From contig NZ_OERU01000002.1 in the NCBI RefSeq assembly GCF_900240845.1, positions 228,660 to 271,580 of the forward strand: DNA of 42,921 bases. Direction: 5' to 3'. The notes under the pieces were generated by a model that saw nothing but the letters and a program-made list of their open reading frames with translations, ran no database searches and had not been told where the DNA came from. The position numbers were made by a program, and so were the translations under genes. Positions 26,660 to 35,179 of this stretch are shown piece by piece. Source of the stretch: Peptostreptococcus faecalis. Lineage in GTDB: Bacteria > Bacillota > Clostridia > Peptostreptococcales > Peptostreptococcaceae. Position 1 is the first letter of the stretch. Every line of letters starts with the position of its first letter.

Positions 26660-27210
26660 AATATTTTTTGAATTTCTTTCCAGTTTTTTACCCTTATTAT
26701 ATTTTGACCGTCTATATTTTGATTATATGCACAATCTAATAAAATAACTTTTATTCCAGCTTTATCTAAATTTATTGCATTCTCTGGATCATCTTCAATA
26801 AATATATCACACCTTAGCTTTTTTGCCATACTTACTTTCCCGCCATTTCCGCTAAGTGAGTATACCAAATCAGGATCAAGTCCATTGTTTGATATCCATT
26901 TTTTCGTTATATCATCGATTTCACTGCTCCTAGCAGTCACAAAAAAAACTTTATCACCACTACGTTCTAATTGATTTATCACATTTGTGACATTATCCAA
27001 TATATTCATCTCTTCGTATATATAAGAATAATTTATATCAAAATTTTCATATATCCAATCATATTCAGTACCGTAGACATCATTCCAGTTAGTAGATATA
27101 AACTGATCATTTGTAATTTCTTTGCCCGTTAGTTTATTTAAATAGGGAACAAAAAAGTATGGATCAATCATTGTCCCATCTATATCAATGCATATATTTC
27201 TACTCACCAT
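26650..27210 (-). CDS. HAD-superfamily 5'-nucleotidase-like protein (NT5C/YqfW type)
   Basis: A 186-residue HAD-fold protein. Motif I is CIDIDGTM (Asp9, Asp11), motif II VFFVTARSS, motif III is the lysine in the KVSMAKKL stretch, and motif IV IFIEDDPENA. This layout matches the deoxyribonucleotidase-like group, which dephosphorylates nucleoside monophosphates; the true substrate is unknown. AGGTAG lies just before ATG 27208-27210; a GTG one codon later has the better spacing, so either could be used. It follows a metallophosphoesterase gene in the same direction (96-bp gap). Confidence 0.82.
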   Translation of the reverse strand: MVSRNICIDIDGTMIDPYFFVPYLNKLTGKEITNDQFISTNWNDVYGTEYDWIYENFDINYSYIYEEMNILDNVTNVINQLERSGDKVFFVTARSSEIDDITKKWISNNGLDPDLVYSLSGNGGKVSMAKKLRCDIFIEDDPENAINLDKAGIKVILLDCAYNQNIDGQNIIRVKNWKEIQKILLK

Positions 27211-27306
27211 CTACCTCCGCTGCATCTTCTATTAATTATTTTGAGTTCCAAAAATTGTTAAATTTTAATTTAGTATTTATTTTTTCATTTAAATTTATAC
27301 TAAATT

Positions 27307-28005
27307 TTATTTAATAAAAATTTCTTTCAATTTAAAATCTAAATAATCACACGATACCAAATGAAAATTTACACCATTTAATTCTCCTTGAAGTCCATAC
27401 TTAAAGTTTTCCTTTCCATGAATGTGCCCATATATAACATGCTCAGGTTTGTATTCGTTTATAATATCCATAAAAAAGGAGTTTTCAAACTTTTCATTAG
27501 TTGGAGGATAATGCATAATTACTATAAATTTATCAAAACCATCTTTTCTTGCACTTTCTAGAGATATTTTTAATCTATTTGCTTCTCTTTTATATATTTC
27601 AAAATCTTTTTCTTCAAAGCAATGTTCATTAGGACAAATCCACCCTCTGCTACCACATATTGCATATTCTCCTAATGTTTCATATTTTGTATTCATAAAA
27701 TTCATATCATCTTCGTACAATTTATTTAATGCTGTAGCTGTACCCCACCAATAATCATGATTTCCTCTTATCAAATATTTTTTACCAGGACACTCAGAAA
27801 TTCTATCCAAGTCCACTCTAGCATCTTGAAGTTTTGAAGCCCATGAAATATCTCCTACGATTAAAACTACGTCCTCATTTGATACTTTTTCTTTCCAATC
27901 ATCAAATATAATCTTGTCGTGTCCTATCCAGTTATCACCAAATATATTCATCGGCTTATCTACAGCTCCAGATAAGTGTAAATCACCTATTGCAAACAGC
28001 TTCAT
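27307..28005 (-). CDS. Calcineurin-like metallophosphoesterase
   Basis: A 232-residue cytoplasmic phosphoesterase with the full dinuclear metal site: GDLHLSG (Asp8, His10), GDISWA, RGNHDYWWG, MHYPPTNE and YGHIHGK. It closely fits the Firmicute group annotated as putative serine/threonine-type phosphohydrolase, substrate unknown. TTGGAGG lies 7 nt before the ATG. It ends 96 bp from the nucleotidase-like gene and starts 26 bp after the MBL-fold gene, so the three are probably one operon of hydrolases. Confidence 0.88.
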   Translation of the reverse strand: MKLFAIGDLHLSGAVDKPMNIFGDNWIGHDKIIFDDWKEKVSNEDVVLIVGDISWASKLQDARVDLDRISECPGKKYLIRGNHDYWWGTATALNKLYEDDMNFMNTKYETLGEYAICGSRGWICPNEHCFEEKDFEIYKREANRLKISLESARKDGFDKFIVIMHYPPTNEKFENSFFMDIINEYKPEHVIYGHIHGKENFKYGLQGELNGVNFHLVSCDYLDFKLKEIFIK

Positions 28006-28031
28006 TATTTTACCTCCAATATTACATAGTT

Positions 28032-28994
28032 TTACTTTTCGCGTTTTTTCATAATTGCATCTTTAATTTTATCCGCATCATATTTTTCAATTGCTACATA
28101 TTTTAGTATGTTATCTTCAAGGGCAACTTCAATTAATTTAAGATCATGTAAAAATGCCAGTGTAGCATTTAATGAGTTTCTATACTCTAAATATGCCATA
28201 TAGTATGATGGTAATTTTTTTATATCTATAAAATTCTTTATTATTTCGTCTATTGTCTTTGGCTCTTTTAGTGTATCCATAACAAATTCTACTAATCTAA
28301 CCAAAGCCTTGTAGTTATAGTCTGCTATTTCTATAGTTTCCGATTTTGAATATACTCCTCTAGAATGACCCAATATGCTGTATTTAAAATCAATATTTTT
28401 TACATTTTCTAAAGATCTTATTTGACTCGGATAGTCATACATAAATAAGAAATCAAACTTAGCCAGTGAATTTTTTGTTACCATTAAATCCGCTAAAAAT
28501 ACAACATCGTCATCCGTTTTTATACCAACTCCATCGCTTGTATGCCCAGAGCAATCCACTATTTCAAATATATGATTCTTAATATTTATTTTTTCGCCTG
28601 GATATACAGTATTATCTACTTTTGTTGATCCTTGAAAGTGCTTTTCGATTTCGCTTTTTATATTTTGTGAATGTCTTCCACCTATTAAAAAATCTACATA
28701 TACATCAGGATTTTCCATGTATATCTTTGCTCTCTTAGGTGCATATATTATAACATCTGGATATATTTCTCTTATCTGATAATTCCCTCCACAGTGATCT
28801 TCGTGTTCATGTGTAGTCATTATATATTTAACATCCATTTTATTTTCTTGTAAAATTTCAACCATTTTATTTATTCTACTTCCGCCAATACCAGTATCTA
28901 TTAGAAGTACAGTATTATCTTCGAATATATATACTCCGGTGTTAGTTCCACCTCGTATCCAATAAGTATTACCTTTTATCTGATTTAATTTCAT
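28032..28994 (-). CDS. Metallo-beta-lactamase-fold hydrolase
   Basis: A 320-residue protein whose first ~210 residues are an MBL-fold domain: LIDTGIGGS, THEHEDHCGG (His62, His64, Asp66, His67), DCSGHTSDGVG (metal His), VFLADLMV and ILGHSRG. The C-terminal ~100 residues form a helical region with a winged-helix look (LVRLVEFVMDTLKEPKTIDEI, LNATLAFLHDLKLIEV), as seen in MBL proteins with an added DNA-binding-like tail. The substrate cannot be told. AGGTGGTGTGAG precedes the ATG. It is the first gene of a group of three hydrolases. Confidence 0.88.
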   Translation of the reverse strand: MKLNQIKGNTYWIRGGTNTGVYIFEDNTVLLIDTGIGGSRINKMVEILQENKMDVKYIMTTHEHEDHCGGNYQIREIYPDVIIYAPKRAKIYMENPDVYVDFLIGGRHSQNIKSEIEKHFQGSTKVDNTVYPGEKINIKNHIFEIVDCSGHTSDGVGIKTDDDVVFLADLMVTKNSLAKFDFLFMYDYPSQIRSLENVKNIDFKYSILGHSRGVYSKSETIEIADYNYKALVRLVEFVMDTLKEPKTIDEIIKNFIDIKKLPSYYMAYLEYRNSLNATLAFLHDLKLIEVALEDNILKYVAIEKYDADKIKDAIMKKREK

Positions 28995-29152
28995 CTCACA
29001 CCACCTGTACTTAGTAATCTACACTATATTTTATCATATTTAAGAAAGTATATCATCAGTCAGAATCCTTTTATTGAGCAATCACCTTGAACCTAAATAT
29101 ATTACATTGTATAATATACATAAATTAATTTAAATTTTAAGGAGTAATAGCT

Positions 29153-29404
29153 ATGAATAGATACACAAAAATAATAAATATCATGGGAAGTTATTATACT
29201 AAAGACTTCGAAAAAGATAAAAAAAATATTATAAAAGTTAGAGAAGTAAAAGAAGAAACTGTAAGAAAGTTCTTCTTACAAGGTAACTGTGAAGTTTTAG
29301 TAGTATTTGAAGATACTGGTAAAGAAATTCTAATTGACGATTTTTCTTCATATGAAGATATAAAAAAATATTTAGGTTCTTCTTTTATAAATAAAAAAAG
29401 ATAA
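29153..29404 (+). CDS. 83-residue protein, unknown
   Basis: A short plus-strand gene with TAAGGAGTAATAGCT before the ATG and a promoter-like TATAAT at 29110-29115. The product (starts MNRYTKIINIMGSY) is soluble, charged and predicted alpha/beta; the C-terminal part has an alternating strand pattern CEVLVVFEDTGKEILIDD. I do not recognise a family. It lies between divergent and convergent hydrolase and regulator genes and ends before a hairpin at 29441-29472. The strong ribosome site and codon use argue that it is real. Confidence 0.6.
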   Translation: MNRYTKIINIMGSYYTKDFEKDKKNIIKVREVKEETVRKFFLQGNCEVLVVFEDTGKEILIDDFSSYEDIKKYLGSSFINKKR

Positions 29405-29432
29405 TAGTCTTCCATATAAATTAAAATTTGAA

Positions 29433-29472
29433 TCAAAAAAAATGAGAATCTTAGGGGGATAAGATTCTCATT
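29433..29472. terminator. Terminator between the 83-residue gene and the regulator gene
   Basis: 13-bp perfect stem AATGAGAATCTTA / TAAGATTCTCATT (29441-29453 with 29460-29472) with a T run on the minus-strand side, so mainly ends the regulator transcript. Confidence 0.8.
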
Positions 29473-29554
29473 AGGGGAGATTGAGTATTCTAAATTACGT
29501 TACACTATATATTTATCACATTTTAATGCTTTTTAAACATAATTTTCAAAAGTT

Positions 29555-30220
29555 TTATTTATTTTTTTCATTTTTTTCAATTTCATTAAGGTAGTTATAT
29601 ATAGTATACCTTGATACACCAATCTGTTCAGCTATATATGGAACTGATTTTTGTATATTAAAAACTCCTGCATTTTTCAAATTTTTAATCAACAATATCC
29701 TATCTTGCTTGTTCATACCCACTATTGGTTTTTTCATTTTTTCCACTTCAGCCAAAAATTTTCTCTGAACTAACTCCCCGCTATCATAAGTGTCAAACTC
29801 ATCATATACTTCTGATCCCATTGACAAAAAGCTCTTGATTTTCATATCTAAACCTACTAAATCATCACAATCATAATTAATACAAAATGATAAGTTTTTT
29901 CCAAATGCCTTTGTAACAATGGTTGATGACTTTATTTCTTTTTTTACCTTTTTACTCGCTTTTTTATAGTTTATAGTATGTCCGCCCTTACTTCTTTCTA
30001 TCAACTCTTCAGATCTAGTTGTCAGTGCATCTCCAACTTCTCTTCCAGTCACATGGCCATTATATATCGCCAATATTGACTTTTCTGGATTATCCAGATC
30101 AGATATAACGACTTCACAGTTGTTTCCAAACATTTCTGATATAATCATTGCCAATGTGTCTATAAATGACATAAAAGAGCCGAAGTCCTCTACTACACCT
30201 TCATATTTATCAATATTCAT
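29555..30220 (-). CDS. YheO/HTH_22-type transcriptional regulator
   Basis: A 221-residue regulator. Residues ~10-125 are a PAS-like YheO domain (MIISEMFGNNCEVVISDLDNPEKSI, IYNGHVTGREVGDALT) expected to bind a small ligand; the C-terminal ~60 residues are a helix-turn-helix of the HTH_22 type (KNAGVFNIQKSVPYIAEQIG then SRYTIYNYLNEIE). Its place directly after buk suggests control of the keto-acid genes upstream. The start is odd: AGGAGG at 30256-30261 is 35 nt from this ATG, with a hairpin and a 4-codon mini-ORF between. No better in-frame start exists because TGA at 30224-30226 closes the frame. Confidence 0.82.
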   Translation of the reverse strand: MNIDKYEGVVEDFGSFMSFIDTLAMIISEMFGNNCEVVISDLDNPEKSILAIYNGHVTGREVGDALTTRSEELIERSKGGHTINYKKASKKVKKEIKSSTIVTKAFGKNLSFCINYDCDDLVGLDMKIKSFLSMGSEVYDEFDTYDSGELVQRKFLAEVEKMKKPIVGMNKQDRILLIKNLKNAGVFNIQKSVPYIAEQIGVSRYTIYNYLNEIEKNEKNK

Positions 30221-30261
30221 AAATCATTCATACAACAGAATTTCTTTGTTGTATTCCTCCT
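30217..30261 (-). promoter_or_regulatory. Hairpin-separated ribosome site and MNDL mini-ORF before the regulator
   Basis: Minus-strand order: AGGAGG (30256-30261), AAT, a hairpin ACAACA / TGTTGT (30247-30252 with 30232-30237, loop 9), then ATG AAT GAT TTA TGA (30217-30231). The TGA overlaps the regulator ATG as ATGA, the usual form of translational coupling. Confidence 0.6.
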
Positions 30262-30335
30262 ATCCCTTAGATTTCATTACATCGTCTTTGAGTTATAATG
30301 ATTTTATTTCGGTGCAGAATTTGTTTAATATAGTT

Positions 30336-31391
30336 TTATAATCTAAGCTTGTCAGCTTTTTCTTGACCTTTCATAATTCTATATCCACCAGCAGCTAATG
30401 CTTTCATTTCAAATTCTCCTGGATACAACTTTACTGGAGCAATGAAAGATACTCTTTCTATTATCCAGTCTGTCAACATTTTAGAATGTGACATTCCACC
30501 TGTCAATAATATCGCATCTATCTTCCCATTTTCTACTACAGATAATGCTCCTATAGACTTTGAAATTTGATATGCCATAGCTTCATACACATGCTTTGCA
30601 TTTTCATCTCCATTTGCTATCATTTTTTCTACTTCTCTAGCATCATTTGTTCCTAGATGTGAAACTAATCCACCTACGCTGTCTTCATATTTCTGAAGAG
30701 CATCTCCACCTTCTTCTTTAACAATATTTATACAACTGTAAATTGGTATAAAACCTGCTCTATTTGTTGAAAAAGGGCCTTCATCAGAAGATGTAATATC
30801 AATTAGGTGACCATTTTTTTGAATATTTAAAGATATTCCACCACCCAAATGAGCAACGATTATTGATGAATTTTTGTAATCAAGTCCATTTTCTTCACAA
30901 TATCTCATCGCTACAGCTCTTGTGTTTAGAGCGTGGGAAAAACTTCTTCTTGGATATTTTTTAACACCTGATAATCTTGATAAATCAGTCAATTCATCAA
31001 CTGATACTGCATCGTATATATACGCTGGAATATCATTTTTCTTTGATATTTCTCTTGCTACCAAAGCACCTAAGTTCGATGCATGCAATTGAGCTGGATG
31101 GTTTCTTGCTATATCACATAATTCATCGTCAATAACGTACGCACCTGTATGAACTGGTGGCAACATCCCACCTCTAGATACAATTACATCAATTTCACTA
31201 GGGGAAATTGAGTTTTTATCTAAAAAGTCATACACTTGTTTTAATCTCATATCAGTCTGATCATATAGACCTTTATATTGCTTTAAAACATCCGCATCTA
31301 TAGTTATATTCTCTATTATTTTTTCTTCTAAATCTTCATATATTCCAACTTTTGTAGAAGTCGATCCTGGGTTTATAATAAGTATTTTCAT
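30336..31391 (-). CDS. buk: Butyrate kinase
   Basis: 351 residues, the usual length. Makes ATP and the free acid from butyryl-phosphate or a related branched acyl-phosphate. It belongs to the ASKHA acetate/butyrate-kinase family: KILIINPGSTSTKVGIYED at the start, SRGGMLPPVHTGAY, HPAQLHASNLGALVARE, AHLGGGISLNIQKNG, DITSSDEGPFSTNRAGFIP and AILLTGGMSHSKMLTDWI. ATG 31389-31391 is chosen: GGAGG lies upstream and the family starts at MKILIIN; nine more residues could be read but overlap the ribosome site. It is 36 bp after ptb, and the pair makes the ATP step of acid formation. Confidence 0.97.
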   Translation of the reverse strand: MKILIINPGSTSTKVGIYEDLEEKIIENITIDADVLKQYKGLYDQTDMRLKQVYDFLDKNSISPSEIDVIVSRGGMLPPVHTGAYVIDDELCDIARNHPAQLHASNLGALVAREISKKNDIPAYIYDAVSVDELTDLSRLSGVKKYPRRSFSHALNTRAVAMRYCEENGLDYKNSSIIVAHLGGGISLNIQKNGHLIDITSSDEGPFSTNRAGFIPIYSCINIVKEEGGDALQKYEDSVGGLVSHLGTNDAREVEKMIANGDENAKHVYEAMAYQISKSIGALSVVENGKIDAILLTGGMSHSKMLTDWIIERVSFIAPVKLYPGEFEMKALAAGGYRIMKGQEKADKLRL

Positions 31392-31427
31392 ATTTTGTGT
31401 TCCTCCACATAAATTCACTTGATTTAA

Positions 31428-32324
31428 TTAATGCTGTGCTAGTGCAGCCATAGCGATTGACAAGTATTTTTCTTCAGCAGATGCACTACGAGATGTCAAT
31501 ACAATCAAACACTTAGCCCCTACTATAAATCCTGCCATTTTTCCTCCAGCTGCAAAATTGAATGTCTTATCCAATATATTCCCAGCATGTATATCTGGAG
31601 CAAGTAATATATCTGGATCACCAGCTACTTCGCTCTTGTATTCTTTTACTTCGGATGCCTTTTTGCTATAAGCTAAATCAAAAGATATAGGACCTTCAAC
31701 TATACATCCTGTTATTTCTCCTCTTTGATTTCTAGCTTTCAACTCACCTGCATCTACTGTACACTGCATTTTAGGATTTACCTTTTCTATTGCTGAAAGA
31801 CACGCTATTTTTGGTTTTTCATATCCTAACTTGTGATAAATTTCTACAGCGTTTTCTATTATTTTTTGTTTTTCTTCTACATCTGGATAGGTACACATAC
31901 CACCATCTGTAATTGTAATCAATTTATGGTATGTAGGTACTTCTTCAAATGACATATGGGACATTAATCTGTCAGTTCTAAGTCCCTTTTCTTTATCAAC
32001 TACGGCTCTCATCAAAACAGCAGTTTCTATATGACCTTTTAGTATAAAGTCAACTTCACCTTCTCTAACTAACTCAACTACCTTTTCTGCAGCTTCTTCA
32101 GGCGAAGCTACATTTATAATAGGATACTCTTTTTTTGCTCCTAATTCATTTAACACTTCTTTTATTTCATCTTCAAACCCTATAAATACAGGTTTTGCAA
32201 GTCCAATATTCTCTGCTTCTAGAGCTCCACCAATCGCTGCGTGGTCTGCCATACATACACCACAACGCTTCATATCTGGAAATGCTTTTACTCTTTCTAT
32301 AACTTCATCAAAACTTCTAATCAT
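31428..32324 (-). CDS. ptb: Phosphate butyryltransferase
   Basis: 298 residues. Swaps CoA for phosphate on butyryl-CoA or branched/aromatic acyl-CoA. Family PTA_PTB marks: GVCMADHAAIGGALEAENIG, DFILKGHIETAVLMRAV, SHMSFEEVPTYHKLITITDGGMCTYP, EGPISFDLAYSKKASEVK, PDILLAPDIHAGNILDKTFNF and AGFIVGAKCLIVLTSRSASA. ATG 32322-32324 is chosen as GGAGG lies 5 nt upstream; an ATG four codons earlier overlaps that site. The iorAB pair lies upstream, after a hairpin, so this Ptb probably acts on acyl-CoA made from amino-acid keto acids. Confidence 0.96.
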   Translation of the reverse strand: MIRSFDEVIERVKAFPDMKRCGVCMADHAAIGGALEAENIGLAKPVFIGFEDEIKEVLNELGAKKEYPIINVASPEEAAEKVVELVREGEVDFILKGHIETAVLMRAVVDKEKGLRTDRLMSHMSFEEVPTYHKLITITDGGMCTYPDVEEKQKIIENAVEIYHKLGYEKPKIACLSAIEKVNPKMQCTVDAGELKARNQRGEITGCIVEGPISFDLAYSKKASEVKEYKSEVAGDPDILLAPDIHAGNILDKTFNFAAGGKMAGFIVGAKCLIVLTSRSASAEEKYLSIAMAALAQH

Positions 32325-32348
32325 GTTTGCCTCCATTAATTTAATACA

Positions 32349-32388
32349 AAAGAAGGTAAAGATATCCTCACAATATCTTCACCTTCTT
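32349..32388. terminator. Hairpin between iorB and ptb
   Basis: AAGAAGGT-A-AAGATAT pairs with ATATCTT-C-ACCTTCTT (15 pairs, one mismatch, 7-nt loop) with T runs on either side. It would limit, not exclude, read-through from iorAB to ptb-buk. Confidence 0.7.
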
Positions 32389-32483
32389 CTTTTTAAAAGA
32401 TTTTGTTTGAATATAATTCAATTAAATATCTTATTTAATATTTAATTTTATTATAACAAATTAATCAGGATTATTGTATTTTT

Positions 32484-33056
32484 TTACAATAGTTCCATTC
32501 CGACTCTTAAAGCTTTTTTGTTAAGTTCAACAAACTGTGGCTTTACGTTTTCTTCAATAATCTTATCCCAGTCTATTTCTTCAAGATTCATACTCTTAAC
32601 TATTGTTCCAAGTAAAATTATATTCATAACTCTTGGATTACCTAGTTTTTCAGCTTCAGCTGTAGCATCAAAAGAGAATAACTTTCCTGCTCTAGCTTCA
32701 ATTAATTCTTTTGTGTTTTCTGGATATTTATCCTTACCACTCAACACACCTATAGGATTAAATCTAGCAGTATTTAATACAACTACGCCATCACTCTTTA
32801 AATAGTCAATATTTCTTAAAACTTCTAGTTCTTCAAATCCCATTATTATATCTGCTTCACCTAGCGGAACAACAGGTGAAAATACTTTTTCTCCATATCT
32901 TAAATGTGTTAGTACAGGGCCCTCTCTTTGACTCATACCGTGAACTTCGCTCATCTTAACATCGTATCCAGCACTCATTAGTCCTATTGTCAATAATTTA
33001 CTAGCAGTTATAGTTCCCTGACCACCTATTCCAGTCAACAGTACATTTTTAGTCAT
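32484..33056 (-). CDS. iorB: Indolepyruvate:ferredoxin oxidoreductase, beta subunit
   Basis: 190 residues, the gamma-type catalytic domain of 2-ketoacid:ferredoxin oxidoreductases. Marks: LLTGIGGQGTITASKLL at the start, VKMSEVHGMSQREGPVLTHLRYG, and EADIIMGFEELEVLRN. With IorA it oxidises aryl-pyruvates from Trp, Phe and Tyr to arylacetyl-CoA and reduces ferredoxin. ATG 33054-33056 lies one base past the iorA stop (33058), with AAAGGTGG in the iorA end as ribosome site, so the two are coupled. Confidence 0.96.
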   Translation of the reverse strand: MTKNVLLTGIGGQGTITASKLLTIGLMSAGYDVKMSEVHGMSQREGPVLTHLRYGEKVFSPVVPLGEADIIMGFEELEVLRNIDYLKSDGVVVLNTARFNPIGVLSGKDKYPENTKELIEARAGKLFSFDATAEAEKLGNPRVMNIILLGTIVKSMNLEEIDWDKIIEENVKPQFVELNKKALRVGMELL

Positions 33057-33057
33057 A

Positions 33058-34845
33058 TTACTTTACCACCTTTCCAATTGCCTTTACAGGACATACTTGT
33101 GCACATACACTACATCCAACGCACTTGTTTATATCAATTGAAGATTTTTTCTTTTCTGTTTGGAAAGAAATTGCTGGACATCCAGTTTTTGTACACTTTC
33201 TACATCCAATACATACGCTTTCATCAACTGTATACTTATCTTGGAAAGAGTTAGGGAAATTAGCCTTATCTTCTTCAGATTGTTTCTTCAATGCACATGG
33301 CCACCAAGTAATTATAACAGCTGGTTCATCAAGTGATAGCCCCCATTCAAGAGCTTCTTCAACTTCCTTCAAATCATTTGGATTTATTCTTCTAATATTT
33401 TTTACACCTATAGCTCTTACAACAGTTTCAATATCAACTTCGTTACTCTCAACACCCTGAGCAGTTAATCCTGTTCCTGGGTTTTCCTGCTGTCCAGTCA
33501 TACCTGTGATTCTGTTATCTAGTATGCAAGTAAGTGTACTACTGTTATTATATACTACATCAAGTAATGAGTTTATTCCTGAATGGAAGAAAGTAGAATC
33601 TCCTAGTACAGATACAACCTTTGTATCCTGATTTTCATCCATTGAGAACACTTGTGCAGCACCATGTCCCATACTCACGCTGGCACCCATACATAAAGTC
33701 ATATCCATTGCGTTGTATGGAGGTCCAAATCCTAGAGTGTAACATCCTATATCTCCAGAAATCATTATATTCTTTTTCTTTCCTAATGTGTAGAAAAATC
33801 CTCTATGTGGACATCCTGCACAGAAAGTTGGTGCTCTGTTAATCATTACATCTTTGGCATCTTGATCGATTGCAATTTCTGTACCAAATACCGAGTTTCT
33901 AATTACTTCTGGTATCATTTCACCATATCTTGGGAATACGTCCTTTCCGTGACATTCGATACCCATAGCTTTTATATGAGTTTCCATAACTGGATCGTTT
34001 TCTTCTATTATGTAGATTTTATCTACCTTAGAAGCAAATTCTCTAATTAATTCATCTGGCATTGGATTACTAAATCCTATCTTTAAGTAAGATGCATCTT
34101 TACCAAAAACTTCTTGAGCGTAAAGATAACAATCTCCAGATGTAATTACCCCTATTTTTGTGTCATTATATTCAGCAAAGTTCCATTTGCAATTATTTGA
34201 GTATTCATATAAGTCGTCCATTCTCTTGAATATAAATTGCTTTCTAACCTTTGCATTAGCTGGTACCATTACATATTTTTGTGGTTGTTTTTCCCATTTT
34301 TTAATACCAACTTCATTTCTATCTTCGATTTCAACTAGACCCTTAGAGTGACAGACACGAGTAGTCATTCTTATAATTATTGGAGTATCATGTTTTTCAC
34401 TCAAATCGTAGGCTTCAACTACCATAGCCTTACATTCCTGGCTATCTGCTGGTTCGAATACTGGAACAAATGCAGCCTTAGCTAAGTTTCTATTATCCTG
34501 CTCATTTTGTGAAGAGAACTGTCCAGGCTCATCGGCAGTTACAAGAACTAACCCACCATTTACGCCTGAATAGGCAGCTGTGAAAAATGGATCCGCAGCT
34601 ACGTTTAATCCAACGTGCTTCATAGATGCAAAAGATCTGGCACCAGCAACAGACGCACCGATGGATGATTCTAATGCAACTTTTTCATTTGGTGCCCACT
34701 CTGCTACTAAATCTTTTCTATCGTATTCTGATAGATTTTCTAGTATTTCCGTACTTGGAGTTCCTGGGTATGCAGCGGCAAATTTAACGCCGGCTTCAAA
34801 AACACCTCTAGCGATTGCTTCATCGCCTGTCATAAGTTTTTTCAT
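33058..34845 (-). CDS. iorA: Indolepyruvate:ferredoxin oxidoreductase, alpha subunit
   Basis: 595 residues. Order: pyrimidine-binding domain (AAAYPGTPSTEILENLSEY, SFASMKHVGLNVAADPFF), domain II, TPP-binding domain (CAGCPHRGFFYTLG, GDIGCYTLG, SVLGDSTFFHSG, DNRITGMTGQQENPGTG) and two [4Fe-4S] clusters at the C-terminus (CIGCRKCTKTGCP and CVGCSVCAQVCP). The second cluster is complete CxxCxxCxxxCP; the first is CxxCxxCxxxGCP-like with the last cysteine two residues out of register, a known family variant. Its promoter is at 34936-34963. AGGAGG precedes the ATG. Confidence 0.97.
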   Translation of the reverse strand: MKKLMTGDEAIARGVFEAGVKFAAAYPGTPSTEILENLSEYDRKDLVAEWAPNEKVALESSIGASVAGARSFASMKHVGLNVAADPFFTAAYSGVNGGLVLVTADEPGQFSSQNEQDNRNLAKAAFVPVFEPADSQECKAMVVEAYDLSEKHDTPIIIRMTTRVCHSKGLVEIEDRNEVGIKKWEKQPQKYVMVPANAKVRKQFIFKRMDDLYEYSNNCKWNFAEYNDTKIGVITSGDCYLYAQEVFGKDASYLKIGFSNPMPDELIREFASKVDKIYIIEENDPVMETHIKAMGIECHGKDVFPRYGEMIPEVIRNSVFGTEIAIDQDAKDVMINRAPTFCAGCPHRGFFYTLGKKKNIMISGDIGCYTLGFGPPYNAMDMTLCMGASVSMGHGAAQVFSMDENQDTKVVSVLGDSTFFHSGINSLLDVVYNNSSTLTCILDNRITGMTGQQENPGTGLTAQGVESNEVDIETVVRAIGVKNIRRINPNDLKEVEEALEWGLSLDEPAVIITWWPCALKKQSEEDKANFPNSFQDKYTVDESVCIGCRKCTKTGCPAISFQTEKKKSSIDINKCVGCSVCAQVCPVKAIGKVVK

Positions 34846-34935
34846 GTTTAAAACCTCCTAGATACATATAAATTACTTAAAATAATTCACTCTATAGACT
34901 AACTACAATTTTAATGATTTACCTTCATTAACCTA

Positions 34936-34963
34936 ATTATATCACTTATGTTTTGTATGTCAA
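34936..34963 (-). promoter_or_regulatory. iorAB promoter
   Basis: TTGACA (34958-34963), 16-bp spacer, TATAAT (34936-34941) preceded by TGA, so both a consensus -35 and an extended -10 are present. Strong promoter by sequence, 90 bp before iorA. Confidence 0.75.
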
Positions 34964-35096
34964 CATATTGTATAATTCATCATTTTTTTAAACATTTAAT
35001 AATATGTTTAAATTTTCTGATTATTATTTATTATAATTTTTACAATTATAGTTTAGGTTTAATAAATACTGACTATTAGATATAATAAACTAATAA

Positions 35097-35132
35097 AAAA
35101 AAATGACTATAAATTTTTATAGTCATTTTTTT
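35097..35132 (-). terminator. Terminator of the 35180-36316 gene
   Basis: ATGACTATAAA / TTTATAGTCAT stem flanked by runs of 8 A and 7 T, so functional for both strands. Confidence 0.75.
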
Positions 35133-35179
35133 AATTGAAAAGACAATTCACTTAAAAATATTAATCAAATTTTCACATC

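Larger units (their letters stand above)
34846..35179. other. 334-bp intergenic region: iorA promoter and a terminator
   Basis: Contains the iorA promoter (34936-34963) and the terminator of the gene at 35180-36316 (35097-35132). The rest is AT-rich with no gene seen. Confidence 0.6.
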
